DNA of 64,000 nucleotides from NCBI RefSeq assembly GCF_000143965.1, contig NC_014365.1:3437501-3501500 (forward strand). The letters run 5' to 3'. The translations under genes and the position numbers were made by a program. The DNA comes from Desulfarculus baarsii DSM 2075 (lineage in GTDB: Bacteria; Desulfobacterota; Desulfarculia; Desulfarculales; Desulfarculaceae). The notes under the pieces were generated by a model. The model did no database searches. It saw only the letters and a list, made by a program, of their open reading frames with translations, and was not told the DNA's origin. Shown one piece after another: positions 16,000 to 23,724 of the stretch (its first letter is position 1; each line of letters starts with the position of its first letter).

Positions 16000-18471
16000 A
16001 TGGCCCCAGGTAAAGCCAACATCCTGAAAAGCATGCCTAAAAAGCTGAAAAAACTCTACTCGCGGACACTGGTGAACACCTTCGACCGCGTCGATTTCCT
16101 CGGCTTGGCCCGCTTCTTCGCCAATTCCGAGTCGGCCCGCCGCATACGCGAGAAATTCAAGGATCTGCCGCCGGCCTGGGACAACCAGGACCAACTGAGC
16201 GAACTGGCCATCGACTTGCTCATCCAACAAACCGCCCAAAACGGCGATCCCATCGATCCGCAGACCGCCGCCCAACTGATCGACGAAATCCGCGTGCGCT
16301 ACGACAGCCAGCAGCATATCTGGGCGGCCACGGCCATCGCCACGCTCTTCGATTATCTCTTCGACCTCGACGACCCGGATTATCCCTTTACGTCCAAAGA
16401 CAAGCGCGAATTGGCCCACGTCGGTCAGCTGCAAGCCCACATGGCCGCCGGCAAGGGCGTGGTCTACCTGGTCAACCATTCCACGCACTTCGACGAATTC
16501 CTCATCGACATGCTCTGGCAGCATGCGCGTCTGGGCCTGCCCCTTTTCGCAGCCGGCCAGAACATGATGCGCATCAAAAGCCTGGGCAAGCTGCTCAACC
16601 TGGGCCTCTACGTGGTGCTGCGCCAGGGGGCCAATCGCCACCAGATGGCCGCGCTCTACAACTATTGCCGCGCCATCAGCGAGATCGGCGGCCAGCAGGG
16701 CATCTTCCTGGAGGCCTGGGCCGGCGGCGCGCGCACCAAGGACGGCAGCCTGCGCTATCCGCGCCGCCTGGTCACCCTGCGCGGGGCCCTGGACGTCAGC
16801 GACGACGTGGTCGTCCAACCCATCGCCCTATCCTATTCGGTGGTGCCCGAAGACCTGCCCCTGTGCGCGCGGGGCGGCGGCCGGGCCTGGTTCCGGGGCG
16901 TCGGCTTCTGGCGCGGCCTGGGCAAGATCATCGCCCACCCCAAAACCTTCCCCCTGCGCATGGCCCAAAACCTCTACGGCCGAGCCTATCTCAACATGCC
17001 TCGGCCTTGGCTGCTCAGCGAACTCAAAGCCCTGCACGAGGCCGACAAGGGCGGCCTGGCCCTGGATGAATTCGTCTCCCTGCACTGCATTCGCGAAATC
17101 GCCCGCTCCAAAAAGATCATGGCCTCGCAACTGGTGGCCCGAGGCCTGGTCAGCGCCCGGCGCAAACGCATCCGCGATCTGGAGGCGGCCGTCAGCCAAG
17201 AACTGGAGCTGATCCGCGAATATCACCAGAGCACCTTCGGCCACGAACCAGACCTGGAAGACTTCATCCGCCACAACCCCCTCGACCGCGTCATCGCCGA
17301 CGGCCTGGCCACCCTGCGCCGGCGAGGGATCATCTCGCGCCTGCGCCGCGATGAACTCAAACTGCCCCTGGTGCGCAGCGAGGCCGGGCTGTCGTTCTAC
17401 GCCACCCACGCCGACCGCCGCATTTATTCACCCACCGCCGACCAAAACCTCGTCATCGTCGGCGCGGGCTATTGGGGCTTCGCCATCGCTCGGCTGGTGG
17501 GCCTGCGCCTGCTGGAAGACAAACGCTACAACAACGCCAGCCTCACCCTCTTTGACACGCGGCGCGAGCTGGTCGACGAAATGAACCTGCGGCGCACCGG
17601 CTCCGGCCGCTTCAGCGAGGTGCTGCTGCCCAAAAATATCTTCGTCACCCACGATCTGCCCAGCGCCTTCCGCAAGGCCAGCGAAATCATCATCGCCAGC
17701 ACCCCCGAAGACTTCGAAGCACGCCTGGAAGCCATCCTGCGCGCCACCGACCACCCCTTCAAATTGATCATCGCCACCCGCGGCCTGCTGCCCGGCCACC
17801 GCCGGCCGGCCATCACCGTCGCCCGCCAGATGGCCACCCGCCTGGGCCGCGGCGAGGTCGAAGCCTTCGCCCTGACCGGCCCGGTCGACCCCGAGGAGAT
17901 CGTCAACGCCGCGCCGGTCAAAGGCATCTTGGCCGGGCAACAGCCGGGCCTGTCCCAACTGGCCGACCTGTTCAACCTGCCGCCGGCCGGCGTCACCCTC
18001 AGCCTGGACCCGGTGGGCGTCCAGGTCGCCGACACCATGGCCCGCATCTACGCCATGTGGGTCAACTTCGTCATGCGCTCCGACCGGCCCCACCGCCCCC
18101 AGGACGTCGGCCGGCTCATGGCCGACGGCGCCGGCGAAACCCGCCGCCTGGCCTTGGCCATGGGCGCCTCCGAAGACACCTTCCGCGCCGGCAGCCACGC
18201 CTTCATCACCACCTACGTCACCGCCAGCTTCGACGGCGATATCCGCGACTTCGGCCGCGACCTGGGCCGCCTGGCCCGAAAACAAAAAGATATCCCCGCC
18301 GCCGCCCAAAAACTCGACCGCCAAATGAAAGAAGACGGGCACGGCGTCCAAGTCCTGGCCGACCTGCAATTGGCCCACGAAGCCGCCGCCGAACTGGGCC
18401 TGGATCTGCCCGTGCTCAGCGACGCCTTCGAGACCATCTGCGCCGGCAAAAACGCCGATGACGACCAATGA
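16000..18471 (+). CDS. Glycerol-3-phosphate acyltransferase fused to a GpsA-like Rossmann domain
   Basis: An 823-residue two-part protein. Residues about 130-330 form a PlsB/PlsC-type acyltransferase: H160-x4-D165 in VNHSTHFDEF, and FLEAWAGGARTKDG (236-249) in the position of the substrate-binding E-G-x-R block. Residues about 480-815 resemble NAD-dependent glycerol-3-phosphate dehydrogenase: GAGYWG (488-493), LTGPVDPEEI, DPVGVQ and a C-terminal helical domain. The two expected GpsA lysines are absent: ATRG has R594 where family members have Lys, and the segment after DPVGVQ reads VADTMAR instead of an ALKN block. The second half may therefore bind ligand without catalysis. Each half belongs to phosphatidic-acid synthesis. 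GGAGG precedes ATG 16000. Confidence 0.82.
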   Translation: MAPGKANILKSMPKKLKKLYSRTLVNTFDRVDFLGLARFFANSESARRIREKFKDLPPAWDNQDQLSELAIDLLIQQTAQNGDPIDPQTAAQLIDEIRVRYDSQQHIWAATAIATLFDYLFDLDDPDYPFTSKDKRELAHVGQLQAHMAAGKGVVYLVNHSTHFDEFLIDMLWQHARLGLPLFAAGQNMMRIKSLGKLLNLGLYVVLRQGANRHQMAALYNYCRAISEIGGQQGIFLEAWAGGARTKDGSLRYPRRLVTLRGALDVSDDVVVQPIALSYSVVPEDLPLCARGGGRAWFRGVGFWRGLGKIIAHPKTFPLRMAQNLYGRAYLNMPRPWLLSELKALHEADKGGLALDEFVSLHCIREIARSKKIMASQLVARGLVSARRKRIRDLEAAVSQELELIREYHQSTFGHEPDLEDFIRHNPLDRVIADGLATLRRRGIISRLRRDELKLPLVRSEAGLSFYATHADRRIYSPTADQNLVIVGAGYWGFAIARLVGLRLLEDKRYNNASLTLFDTRRELVDEMNLRRTGSGRFSEVLLPKNIFVTHDLPSAFRKASEIIIASTPEDFEARLEAILRATDHPFKLIIATRGLLPGHRRPAITVARQMATRLGRGEVEAFALTGPVDPEEIVNAAPVKGILAGQQPGLSQLADLFNLPPAGVTLSLDPVGVQVADTMARIYAMWVNFVMRSDRPHRPQDVGRLMADGAGETRRLALAMGASEDTFRAGSHAFITTYVTASFDGDIRDFGRDLGRLARKQKDIPAAAQKLDRQMKEDGHGVQVLADLQLAHEAAAELGLDLPVLSDAFETICAGKNADDDQ

Positions 18472-18539
18472 CGCTCAAGGATTCAGCCAAATCTGCCGAT
18501 AAAATGAACAAGATTCATTGGTCGGACAGGGAGGTCGCC

Positions 18540-18692
18540 ATGGGCGGATGCAAACAAACCATGGCCGAGGCGCGGGAAGTCTTGGCCTGTCTGATGAGCT
18601 CGCCGATCTACTTCGACCTGGATTTGGTCGAACGTTTGGCCTTGTTCAAAAAACTTTCGCGTCTGGCCGTGGTTCCGCTGGATCGGCGCTGA
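18540..18692 (+). CDS. Small hypothetical protein, 50 residues
   Basis: A short gene just downstream of the fusion. The strong ribosome site AGGGAGG (18529-18535) points to ATG 18540, giving MGGCKQTMAEAREVLACLMS and then a helical segment (LDLVERLALFKKLSRLAVV). The frame is open back to 18468, where it would overlap the upstream stop by 4 bases; that start gives 74 residues but has no ribosome site of its own. No known family. Confidence 0.5.
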   Translation: MGGCKQTMAEAREVLACLMSSPIYFDLDLVERLALFKKLSRLAVVPLDRR

Positions 18693-18729
18693 GAGGAGCT
18701 TTTTCGCGGAAGCCGTGGACGTGGCTTGG

Positions 18730-18770
18730 GCTGAGCTGAGCTGAGCTGGTTTGGCTTGGTTTGGTTTGGG
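18730..18770. repeat. Short-period simple repeats
   Basis: About three tandem GAGCT units followed by TTTGG/CTTGG units in the gap after the 50-residue gene. Simple-sequence DNA of no visible coding value. Confidence 0.6.
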
Positions 18771-18873
18771 TGGCCCGCCGTGGTTGTTTTTTTGTCGGGG
18801 TAATATATTGTAATAATTAATAAAATGGTCGATGATCAAGGTTTGAGATAAGGGCAAGGCGAAGGCGATGATA

Positions 18874-18968
18874 TAAGAATTAAGATTAAGAGAAAGATTA
18901 AGATTAAGAGAAAGATTAAGAGAAAGAGAAAGAGTAAGAGAAAGAATAAGAATAAGAATAAGAAAAAG
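18874..18968. repeat. Polypurine low-complexity tract abutting the IS element
   Basis: About 95 bases nearly free of C, made of variants of GATTAAGAGAAA and AATAAGA, ending in the 7-base target duplication of the IS. The strong purine/pyrimidine strand bias is unlike anything else in the window and could allow triplex or slipped structures. Confidence 0.7.
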
Positions 18969-20186
18969 TGTACAGATATAGTATTTACCTGACACTGCCG
19001 CCCCTGGCGGGGTGATTTTTAGGCGGCCTTTTGGGACGCCTTTTCCTTGGGCTTCTTACGCCCGGGCAGGCCCTCCAGGAAAGCCTGACTCGGCGTCCTG
19101 CCGTTCATGTTCCGGCCCTGGTGCGCCCGCTCATGGTTGTAATGGCGCAGATACTCATCCAAGTCGGCCTGCATCTCATCCAAGGTTTCATACCATTTCT
19201 GACGGCCCTTGATCCGGAAATGCTCGTCCAAGAGCGTCCGGTGAAGCCGTTCCACGAAGCCATTGCTCTGAGGCCGACGCACCCTGGTGGTGCGGTGTTC
19301 GATCCCCTCAAGCTGCAGAAACAGCTCATACGGATGCTGGTCTGGCCGGCCGCAAAACTCTCGCCCATTGTCCGAAAGCACCGTCTCAATCACCGCGTCG
19401 TGGGCCTCAAAGCACGGCAGCACTTCCTCGTTGAGCACATGCACCGCCGTGACCGGAAGCTTGCTGGTGTACAGGCGACCCCAGGCGTGGCGGCTGTGGC
19501 AGTCGATGACCGATTGTAGATACACCTTGCCCACGCCCTTGAGCGCGCCAACGAAAAACGTGTCCACCGCCACCAGGGCCCCGGTGTGCCGGGCCTCGAT
19601 GTGGCGGTCGCGAAACTCCGGGCTGAAGCGCTCCAAAGCCCGAATCTGCTCGTCGCTGAGTTGAATGTCCTGGGCGCGAACCGATTGCTCGAGACGCAAA
19701 AGACGCTCGTGCCGCGTGAGCATCTCGTGGCGACTCCACACGCCTCGCACGCCGCCGGAACTCACTTGCACGCCGCGAAGGGCCAATTGCTGCGACACGC
19801 GAAGCGCTCCGTGGGTCGGATACTCCAGGCTGTAAGCCATGATCGCCGCCTCAACCTCCGCTTCCACACGATTGGGATGCGGCCCCTTGGGGCCGGGCAA
19901 ACGGTCCACAAGGCCCTGTGCGCCGTAGGTCTGGAAATTGCGCCGAATCTCGTAAAACTGCTGCCGCGAGTAGCCCATCAGTTTGCAGGCCCGGCTGACG
20001 TTGCTCAATTCCCCAGCAAGCTCTAGCAGACTCAGCTTCCTTCGTGCTACCTTCTTCTCCGTGGTCATGTTGCCCTCCTGTGTTGAGGTTTGTTCGAGTT
20101 TCGCAACTACAAACCTACCCCAACCAAGGGCGGCATGACCACTTCCTCTACGTGGTCGACTGTCAGGTCATTACTAGATCAGCACA
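18969..20186 (-). mobile_element. Complete IS481-family insertion sequence, 1218 bp
   Basis: The ends form imperfect terminal inverted repeats of about 26 bp, both beginning TGT and sharing TAGTA and ACCTGACA blocks: left from 18969, right ending 20186, about 21 of 26 positions matching. A perfect 7-bp direct repeat, GAAAAAG, flanks it (18962-18968 and 20187-20193) as target-site duplication. One transposase gene fills it. Intact ends, intact gene and identical duplications suggest recent movement. Insertion was into the edge of a polypurine tract. Confidence 0.88.
19019..20068 (-). CDS. IS481-family DDE transposase
   Basis: A 349-residue transposase. The N-terminal helix-turn-helix region includes NVSRACKLMGYSRQQFYEIR, followed by a second winged or HTH-like part. 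The rve-type catalytic core has the DDE triad in ALVAVDTFFVG (Asp), VLSDNGREF (Asp) and NGFVERLHRTLLDE (Glu). HYNHERAHQGRNMNGRTPSQ is the usual C-terminal block. The C-terminus is Lys-rich (KKPKEKASQK). The frame is uninterrupted from ATG 20068 to the stop, with GGAGG just upstream, so it should be functional. Confidence 0.93.
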   Translation of the reverse strand: MTTEKKVARRKLSLLELAGELSNVSRACKLMGYSRQQFYEIRRNFQTYGAQGLVDRLPGPKGPHPNRVEAEVEAAIMAYSLEYPTHGALRVSQQLALRGVQVSSGGVRGVWSRHEMLTRHERLLRLEQSVRAQDIQLSDEQIRALERFSPEFRDRHIEARHTGALVAVDTFFVGALKGVGKVYLQSVIDCHSRHAWGRLYTSKLPVTAVHVLNEEVLPCFEAHDAVIETVLSDNGREFCGRPDQHPYELFLQLEGIEHRTTRVRRPQSNGFVERLHRTLLDEHFRIKGRQKWYETLDEMQADLDEYLRHYNHERAHQGRNMNGRTPSQAFLEGLPGRKKPKEKASQKAA

Positions 20187-20323
20187 GAAAAAGCCATTGC
20201 GGGGCGGGGAGGGGGCTCTTTTGCGGCGACAAAACCGCCCCCTCGCCCGCCCCGCGCCCCACCCCTCCCCCGCAAAATAGCCTTCCGACCGCTGGCGCGC
20301 GTTTGTGGCTCCGAGGTGTCCGT

Positions 20324-20907
20324 GGCCACGCCGCCCGTTCGCGGCGCTGGTGCATGGGCTCTTAGAAGTCGGGCGTGGCTGCTTTGATAGCGGCGCTACA
20401 AAGAATCGCGTTGGCTGGATTTAGCGGCCTATCACCGGGAGCCATGGACGGTAGGTGATAACCTCCCCTACTCGACCCGCCTTGCCTGGCCGGGCGCCGG
20501 CCCCGCTGGCCACGCCGCCCGTTCGCGGCGCTGGTGCATGGGCTCTTAGAAGTCGGGCGCGGCTGCTTTGATAGCGGCGCTACAAAGAATCGCGTTGGCT
20601 GGATTTAGCGGCCTATCACCGGGAGCCATGGACGGTAGGTGTTAGCCCGGCCTACTCGACCCGCCTTGCCTGGCCGGGCGCCGGCCCCGCTGGCCACGCC
20701 GCCCGTTCGCGGCGCTGGTGCATGGGCTCTTAGAAGTCGGGCGCGGCTGCTTTGATAGCGGCGCTACAAAGAATCGCGGAATCGCGTTGGCTGGATTTAG
20801 CGGCCTATCACCGGGAGCCATGGAGGGTAGGTGATAATCCAACGCTGTCGACCCGCTTTGGGAGGCCAGGCACTGGCCTCGCCTTGCCTGGCCTGGCGCC
20901 GGCCTCT
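20324..20907. repeat. 184-bp noncoding tandem repeat, three copies
   Basis: Copies at 20324-20507 and 20508-20691 are almost identical. The third (20692-about 20907) carries an 8-base GAATCGCG duplication and a divergent, longer end. Each copy begins GGCCACGCCGCCCGTTCGCG, which can form a short hairpin, and contains CTATCACCGGGAGCCATGGA followed by GGTAGGTG, with TATCACC/GGTGATA complementary arms in copy 1. No continuous reading frame with a ribosome site spans the copies. There are no unique spacers, so it is not a CRISPR array. Function unknown. Confidence 0.85.
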
Positions 20908-20934
20908 CCATGAAATTGCGAAGCAATTTCATGG
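20908..20934. repeat. Perfect 12-bp stem hairpin with GAA triloop
   Basis: CCATGAAATTGC, GAA loop, GCAATTTCATGG. The core is GCGAAGC, a sequence known to form an unusually stable mini-hairpin in single-stranded DNA. Confidence 0.8.
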
Positions 20935-20986
20935 AATGCAAAGCAACAAGGCTACTCGCGAAGCTGCCACGAAAATGAAAACGACG

Positions 20987-21013
20987 CGCATCGATTGCGA
21001 AGCAATCGATGCG
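20987..21013. repeat. Second perfect 12-bp stem hairpin with GAA triloop
   Basis: CGCATCGATTGC, GAA loop, GCAATCGATGCG, again with a GCGAAGC core but a different outer stem. A T-rich stretch follows on the plus strand. Confidence 0.8.
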
Positions 21014-21036
21014 GGGCTTTTCTTTTTGGAGGGGGG

Positions 21037-21087
21037 TGCGGGGGGAACCTTTTTCTTTTGGCACAAAAGAAAAAGGTTCCCCCCGCA
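21037..21087. terminator. Perfect 24-bp stem hairpin downstream of ccsA
   Basis: A 24-base arm (21037-21060) and its exact complement (21064-21087) around a GCA triloop, 46 bases past the ccsA stop. It probably ends or protects the leftward waaA-to-ccsA transcript. No U-run follows on the minus strand, so it is not a textbook intrinsic terminator. Confidence 0.6.
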
Positions 21088-21132
21088 TCTTACCCGACCG
21101 CGTCTTGCCGGGCGGGCGTTGGCCAGACGCTC

Positions 21133-21993
21133 TCAGCGGGCGTAGGAGTGTAGTCCGGCCAGCAGGAGATTCACGCCAAAGAAGGTGAACAGCACGCAGG
21201 CGAAACCGACGATGGAAAAGACTGCCAAGCGTCGGCCGCGCCAGCCGGCCAGGTAGCGGCTGTGCAAGAATCCGGCGTAGACCAGCCAGGTGATCAGCGA
21301 CCAGGTTTCCTTGGAGTCCCAGCCCCAATAGCGGCCCCAGGCCACTTCGGCCCAGACCGCGCCGGTGACGATGCCCACCGTCAGCAGGATGAAGCCGATG
21401 ACCACGGTCTGATAGATCAGCATATCCAGGGTCAGGGCGCGGGGCGAGTCGGGGTGGTTTTGTTGCTTGGTCGTCAGGTACATCACGCCCAGCGCCGCCG
21501 AGACGCCAAAGCCGGCGTAGCCCAAAAAGCAGGCGATGACGTGGGCGATGAGCCAATTGGACTTGAGGGCCGGCTGCAATGGTTTGATGGCCGGGTCCAC
21601 CGACTGGGGCGAGCCGCCCAGCAGCAGGCTGAACACCGCCGGGTTGGTGGCCAGCAGCACCGACAAAAACGATAGTGGCAGGGCAAAGGCGCCGATGGTC
21701 AGGTTTTTGGTGCGCCACTGGACTATCAAGTAGATCAGCGTCAGGGTCCAGCCGAAAAACACCAGCGATTCGAACAAGTTGCTGAACGGCGCGTGGCCGA
21801 TGCCCATCTGGTGCGAGGCCACCCAGCGCAGGATTATCGCTGCGGTGTGGGCCAGCCAGGTCAGCACGGTCAGGGCCGTGGCGGCCACACCGAAAAAGCG
21901 CCGTTTGATCACGGCGTTGCACAGGTACAACACCCAGCAGATGAAATAGGCGGTGGTGATCCCCTTGAGGATTTCGTTGCTCAGGGCTTCCAT
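21133..21993 (-). CDS. ccsA: Cytochrome c assembly protein CcsA/CcsB-type (system II heme handling)
   Basis: A 286-residue integral membrane protein with about eight hydrophobic segments. The tryptophan-rich heme-handling motif is WGRYWGWDSKETWSLITW, with conserved His residues on periplasmic sides (LAHTAA, IAHVIA, LHSRYL). With ResB it forms the system II synthase that delivers heme and ligates it to CXXCH apocytochromes outside the membrane. It lies 5 bases downstream of resB, so the pair is co-translated. In Gram-negative nomenclature this protein is also called CcsB. Last gene of the leftward run; a 24-bp hairpin follows. Confidence 0.92.
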   Translation of the reverse strand: MEALSNEILKGITTAYFICWVLYLCNAVIKRRFFGVAATALTVLTWLAHTAAIILRWVASHQMGIGHAPFSNLFESLVFFGWTLTLIYLIVQWRTKNLTIGAFALPLSFLSVLLATNPAVFSLLLGGSPQSVDPAIKPLQPALKSNWLIAHVIACFLGYAGFGVSAALGVMYLTTKQQNHPDSPRALTLDMLIYQTVVIGFILLTVGIVTGAVWAEVAWGRYWGWDSKETWSLITWLVYAGFLHSRYLAGWRGRRLAVFSIVGFACVLFTFFGVNLLLAGLHSYAR

Positions 21994-21998
21994 CAGGT

Positions 21999-23636
21999 CT
22001 ATTTGCTCCCGCCGTTAGGGTTTTGCTCCAGCGCCAGGGCTAGCTTGTTGAGCAGCAGGCCCAGGCCGGCGTGGTTTTTGTTGGCGCCGCCGGCCAGGGA
22101 GAGTTTGCTGCCGCCGCCCTGTTTTTCGATGATGATCCACACCTTGCGGTGTGAAAAATAAAAAGCCGCCACAAAGCCCAACACCATGCAGATGCAACCC
22201 ACCCAGACGAACCACACGCCGGGGTCGTATTTGGCCTGGAGCCCGGTGTAGGGCACAAGCGTGGCGGCCAGCAGGCGGACCTGTGGCGCGGCCTGGGCGC
22301 TGGCGGCGTCCTTGGGCTGGAAGGCCACCAGCTCCAGCGGCTCCTGGCCGGGCAGGTGCAGGCCCAGGCGGGCCATGGGCCCCTGATAGAACATGCCCAT
22401 GTTCATCAGCGGCGAAAAATCCATCAGCCAAGCCTCGCCGCCGGCCAGGGCCTTTTTGCCCGGCCCGGCGAACTCCAGCCGCTGGGGCGCGCCCAGGCCA
22501 AAGATGGTCAGCGCCAGGCGTTTGAGGTAGATGCTCTGTTCGTCCTCGGTGGTCTCCATCTCGGTGATCAGCGCCGAAAGGGCCGGCCGGCCGCTTTTGG
22601 GGCCAAACAGGGCCAGCGAGCGCGGACCGTGCGCGGGGCTGCTCAGCAAGGCCTGTGCCCAGACGCCGTCATAATCAGGGCCGTGGTTGGCCAAGTGGGG
22701 GTTGGGACGCAGGCTCAGCGTGCCGCCGCCGGGCAGTTTGGCCCGGCCGCCGGCCGGCAGGGCCAGGCGTTGGGCCTGGTCGCCCTGGCCCAGTTGCAGC
22801 TCGGCCTGGTGCAGCTCGTAGCCAAACGAGGATTGATAAAAATCCACGCTGCCGAACTTGGCCGGATCGTTGACGACGATGTCGCGGGTCAGGGCCGCTT
22901 GGCCGTTTTCGATGAAGCTGAGCTTGGAGCGATACTCGCTGACCATGCCGTTTTGATAGCGTTCGATGGTGAATTTGTCCAGCCGCACGGCAAAGGGCAG
23001 AGGCATCTCGCCGCCACGCGCCAGTCGCACGACGTTTTCCTGGCCGCCCTGGCTGATGTTCATGTAGCCGTCAAAGCCCCACAGCAGGCCGATGATCGCC
23101 CCGGCGAAGATCAGCAGCACCGAGCCGTGGACGACGTAGACGCCAAAGCGCGACCATGCGCCCTTTTGGGCAAAAAGCGTTATCCGGCCGTCGGCGTCCT
23201 GGCGATGGGGCCGGCCCAGGCTTTTGGCCAAAACGGCCGTGGCCAGTTCGACGACCCGTTCGGGCGGCGCGGCCAGGCGAATCTCCTTGCTGGCCTTGCG
23301 CGGGCGGGCCAACTCCTCGGCCGGATCCTTGCCCACGGCGGCCAGCGTGCGGGGCAGGCGGTCCAGCGAACAGATCACCAGGTTGGCCGCCAGCAGGGCC
23401 AACAGCCCCAAAAACCACCAGGCGTGGTACATGTCGTCCAGGCCCAGCAGATGGGCCAGCGGCGCGTACTCGCCCAGCAATTGCTGATAGGCGGCCGGAT
23501 GGGCGTTTTGCGGGATGATCGTGCCGGCGATGGAGGCCACGGCCAGGGCCAGCAACAGGGTCAGGGCCAGCTTCACCGAGGCGAAAAGGTCCCACATCCG
23601 GCGGCCGAAAGATGCTTGCTCTTTATTATTGCTCAC
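21999..23636 (-). CDS. resB: ResB-family cytochrome c biogenesis protein
   Basis: A 545-residue partner of CcsA. The N-terminus has two transmembrane segments (LALTLLLALAVASIAGTIIP and WWFLGLLALLAANLVICSLD), a third near residue 180 (VYVVHGSVLLIFAGAIIGLL), a large periplasmic domain (about 200-460) and a final membrane segment (CICMVLGFVAAFYF). VHGS contains the His conserved near the third helix, and FYQSSFGY and GVWFVWVGC are typical. It is thought to hold apocytochrome or heme for ligation. Start ATG 23636. It is 88 bases from kdsD upstream and nearly contiguous with ccsA downstream. Confidence 0.9.
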   Translation of the reverse strand: MSNNKEQASFGRRMWDLFASVKLALTLLLALAVASIAGTIIPQNAHPAAYQQLLGEYAPLAHLLGLDDMYHAWWFLGLLALLAANLVICSLDRLPRTLAAVGKDPAEELARPRKASKEIRLAAPPERVVELATAVLAKSLGRPHRQDADGRITLFAQKGAWSRFGVYVVHGSVLLIFAGAIIGLLWGFDGYMNISQGGQENVVRLARGGEMPLPFAVRLDKFTIERYQNGMVSEYRSKLSFIENGQAALTRDIVVNDPAKFGSVDFYQSSFGYELHQAELQLGQGDQAQRLALPAGGRAKLPGGGTLSLRPNPHLANHGPDYDGVWAQALLSSPAHGPRSLALFGPKSGRPALSALITEMETTEDEQSIYLKRLALTIFGLGAPQRLEFAGPGKKALAGGEAWLMDFSPLMNMGMFYQGPMARLGLHLPGQEPLELVAFQPKDAASAQAAPQVRLLAATLVPYTGLQAKYDPGVWFVWVGCICMVLGFVAAFYFSHRKVWIIIEKQGGGSKLSLAGGANKNHAGLGLLLNKLALALEQNPNGGSK

Positions 23637-23724
23637 GGCTGGTTCACTTGCTCACTATGGCTGGAGGTTTTGGCGACGAGGCATATCCTACCAGACCGGT
23701 CGGCATCAAACAACGCGCCTGGAC

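Noticed and set aside
20324-20907. CRISPR array
   Set aside because: The units are 184 bases long and directly adjacent, without spacers, and no cas gene is in the window.
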